From: Terriglobus aquaticus
Lineage (GTDB): Bacteria > Acidobacteriota > Terriglobia > Terriglobales > Acidobacteriaceae
Assembly: GCF_025685415.1 (NCBI RefSeq)
Contig: NZ_JAGSYB010000001.1
Span: 1,674,001-1,738,000, forward strand
Direction: 5' to 3'
DNA length: 64,000 bases
Positions 62,327-64,000 of the stretch are shown in pieces. Under the pieces are notes generated by a model that saw only the letters and a program-made list of their open reading frames with translations, had not been told where the DNA came from and did not search any database. Made by a program: the position numbers and the translations under genes. Within the stretch, counting starts at the first letter, position 1; each line of letters begins with the position of its first letter.

Positions 62327-64000
62327 TCAGGAACCGGGCGAGGGAGAACCGTTCAGCATCTGATCCGTCGACTTGCTCATTTTGGCAGTGCGCTCCAGCT
62401 TGTCCCAGCTAAATGGCCGTCCGTCGATCACGCGCTTCACCGTCTTCAGCAGCACCACCGAGAACACCTGCCGATAGGTGAACCGCTGGATCCAGATATG
62501 AACCAGCAGCCAGCCATCCCCCTTGCTCGCCGGATGCTTGCGTTCCAGCATGAACGCCAGCGCCGATGCCGAGAAGTCGATGATCATGAACGCCAGAAAG
62601 TACGTCAGCAACTTCAGGAAGCTGGCGGAGCTCGCCGCCTCCGGGTGGAAGTGTCGGTCGTACAGCCAACGGAACAGGCTCGCCACAAACATCAGGTCGA
62701 TCAGCGGCGAGACCAGCGGTAGCAGAATCTGGAAGATGATGATGTTGGGCAGTGCGAACAGGCCCATGGCGCGGCGGTTGCGCACCGCACCCAGGTGCTT
62801 GAACACTGCCTGCATGATGCCGAAACTCCACCGGAACCGCTGGCGCATCAGGCCGTTGGCATTCACCGGAGCCTCGGTGAAGGCGAGTGCCTGGTCTTCG
62901 TAGATGACCTCGTAGCCCTTTTCGAGCAGGATCATCGTCAGGTCGGCGTCTTCAGCGACGGTGTTCGAATGGTAGCCGCCGGCTTCCTGCACGGGAGCGT
63001 AGCGCCACGCGCCGATGGCTCCCGGCACCACCACGACCACATCGAACAGGTCCAGCGCGCGCCGCTCGAAGTTCTGGCTGGTGATGTATTCCAAGGCCTG
63101 CCAGCGTGTCCACAGATTCACACGGTTGCCGACCTTGGCGTTGCCAGCCACGGCACCGATCTTGGGATTGGCGAAGTGCGGCACCAGGCGAGCGATCGCG
63201 TCGTGCGCGATCACCGTGTCGGCATCGATGCCGACGTAGATCTCCTCTTGCACCAGGTTGCTCAAGGCATAGTTCAGCGCCTCCGCTTTGCCGGCGTTTT
63301 CCTTGCGAACTACGACGAGCCGCCCGCTCTCAATGTCGGCCGCGTAGGCCTCGCGCGCAACCTCCGCTGTGCGGTCCTTGGACCCATCGTCGATCACGAT
63401 GATCCGCAGATTCTTGTAGGTCGACATCATGACCGAGCGGATCGTCCGCACGATCACCTTCTCCTCGTTGTACGCCGGAATCAGCACGGCAACACGAGGC
63501 TCATAGTCGGGTCCGGCGTAGACCTTGCGCTTCCGGAAGCGATCGATCAGCGCGAACAGGCCGATGATGATCAGGCGCGCGCTCATCAGGATGTCGCCTA
63601 GAAAGAAGACCGCGACCACAAAGTGGTTGAACGTCGCCAGGCCAAAGAACGCGATCGAATCCACCATCGCAAACGCTTTGCGGCGCCATCCCGTTACGGA
63701 CGGCATCACCTGCTCGCGAGTCTTGCCGACAAGCGCACTGACTGGCACAAGTTCGTAGCCCCGCTTACGAAGTTCCTGGATCAGCACTGGTAGGGCGGCC
63801 ACGGTGGGCGATCGATCACCACCACCGTCATGCATCAGGATGATGGAACCGCGCAGGTCCTGTCGCTTTTCGCTGAGCTGAATCTGCTCCAGCACGCTTT
63901 GGACGATCTCCTGCGGCGTCTTGCGCGGGTGCTCGTCCCAGTCGTTCGTGTCGATCTTGTCGCCGACCACGATGTAACCGAGCTGCTGTACCCGTTCTAC
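62327..64000 (-). CDS. NodB deacetylase-GT2 fusion, polysaccharide synthase (5' end outside window)
   Basis: At least 557 residues; the frame is open to the window edge. The first ~90 are the end of a polysaccharide deacetylase (NodB) domain (GSIILMHDGGGDRSPT, ELRKRGYELVPVSAL). Two helices follow, then a processive GT2 domain (about 190-430): IPAYNEE, VIDDGSKD, GIDADTV, VAEDADLTMIL and RQRFRW. Four or more C-terminal helices form the pore. The match is to PgaC/HasA-type synthases. It should make and deacetylate a beta-linked aminosugar polymer at the inner membrane. Confidence 0.88.
   Translation of the reverse strand, partial: VERVQQLGYIVVGDKIDTNDWDEHPRKTPQEIVQSVLEQIQLSEKRQDLRGSIILMHDGGGDRSPTVAALPVLIQELRKRGYELVPVSALVGKTREQVMPSVTGWRRKAFAMVDSIAFFGLATFNHFVVAVFFLGDILMSARLIIIGLFALIDRFRKRKVYAGPDYEPRVAVLIPAYNEEKVIVRTIRSVMMSTYKNLRIIVIDDGSKDRTAEVAREAYAADIESGRLVVVRKENAGKAEALNYALSNLVQEEIYVGIDADTVIAHDAIARLVPHFANPKIGAVAGNAKVGNRVNLWTRWQALEYITSQNFERRALDLFDVVVVVPGAIGAWRYAPVQEAGGYHSNTVAEDADLTMILLEKGYEVIYEDQALAFTEAPVNANGLMRQRFRWSFGIMQAVFKHLGAVRNRRAMGLFALPNIIIFQILLPLVSPLIDLMFVASLFRWLYDRHFHPEAASSASFLKLLTYFLAFMIIDFSASALAFMLERKHPASKGDGWLLVHIWIQRFTYRQVFSVVLLKTVKRVIDGRPFSWDKLERTAKMSKSTDQMLNGSPSPGS

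Overview
The window looks like a chromosomal segment of a GC-rich acidobacterium, probably class Terriglobia. This is inferred from the gene set, not tested by search. The set includes the tail of a very large TonB-dependent receptor, a VWFA-type secreted protein, a DUF885 peptidase, PEP-CTERM proteins, CsbD/lmo0937 stress proteins and a complete outer-membrane-assembly operon. Gene density is high, and no insertion sequence, phage, CRISPR array or rRNA was seen.

Layout. 1-8 kb: receptor tail, a bicovalent-flavin (BBE-type) oxidase with a short Tat-exported propeller, a structurally odd tRNA-Arg(CCT), ispG, an LLM oxidoreductase and pckG. 8-15 kb: MFS transporter plus ribokinase (ATGA overlap), a GT39-type membrane glycosyltransferase, tRNA-Asn with a clear sigma-70 promoter, a CAP protein, and a GDP-mannose 3,5-epimerase-like / WecG-like surface-sugar pair. 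15-22 kb: orphan peptide-type ABC permease, thrC-thrB, modA-modB-DUF1348-modC and murB. 22-30 kb: bacilliredoxin, solo Fis-type HTH, DUF885 peptidase, recO, ferredoxin, suhB and moaD-moaE-VWA. 30-38 kb: PEP-CTERM gene, PEP-CTERM relic, cupin, basic DUF6321 protein, lon, pheA, lmo0937, csbD and a second PEP-CTERM gene. 38-50 kb: ubiA, BON protein, the bamA / SurA-N / tamB operon with 1-nt TAATG junctions, and a ThiF/MoeB-like E1. 50-64 kb: ECF sigma with a small partner, a possible noncoding RNA, aroK, AI-2E permease, cyoE-DUF420, pgeF overlapping a HAD gene, a receiver-flavoreductase / cNMP-histidine kinase pair with a divergent LuxR gene, pruA, and a NodB-GT2 polysaccharide synthase that runs off the window.

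Functional threads. Molybdenum: molybdate uptake (modABC), molybdopterin synthase (moaD/moaE) and a MoeB/ThiF-like E1 that could activate MoaD. Envelope: BamA, SurA-N, TamB, MurB, PgeF, NodB-GT2, GT39 and WecG. Respiration and quinones: ispG, UbiA, CyoE and DUF420.

Most interesting observations. (1) Seven genes have a TAnnnT hexamer exactly 6 nt before the start codon, suggesting widespread leaderless transcription. (2) The tRNA-Arg carries a compensatory swap of the near-universal G19-C56 tertiary pair to C19-G56. (3) A receiver domain is fused to a TrxR-like flavoprotein without a CxxC, in an operon with a cNMP-sensing histidine kinase. (4) MoaD extends past its Gly-Gly tail. (5) DUF1348 sits inside the mod operon. 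(6) Lon carries an acidic insert. (7) There is a PEP-CTERM relic plus a 12-mer shared upstream of two PEP-CTERM loci. (8) A structured noncoding region precedes aroK.
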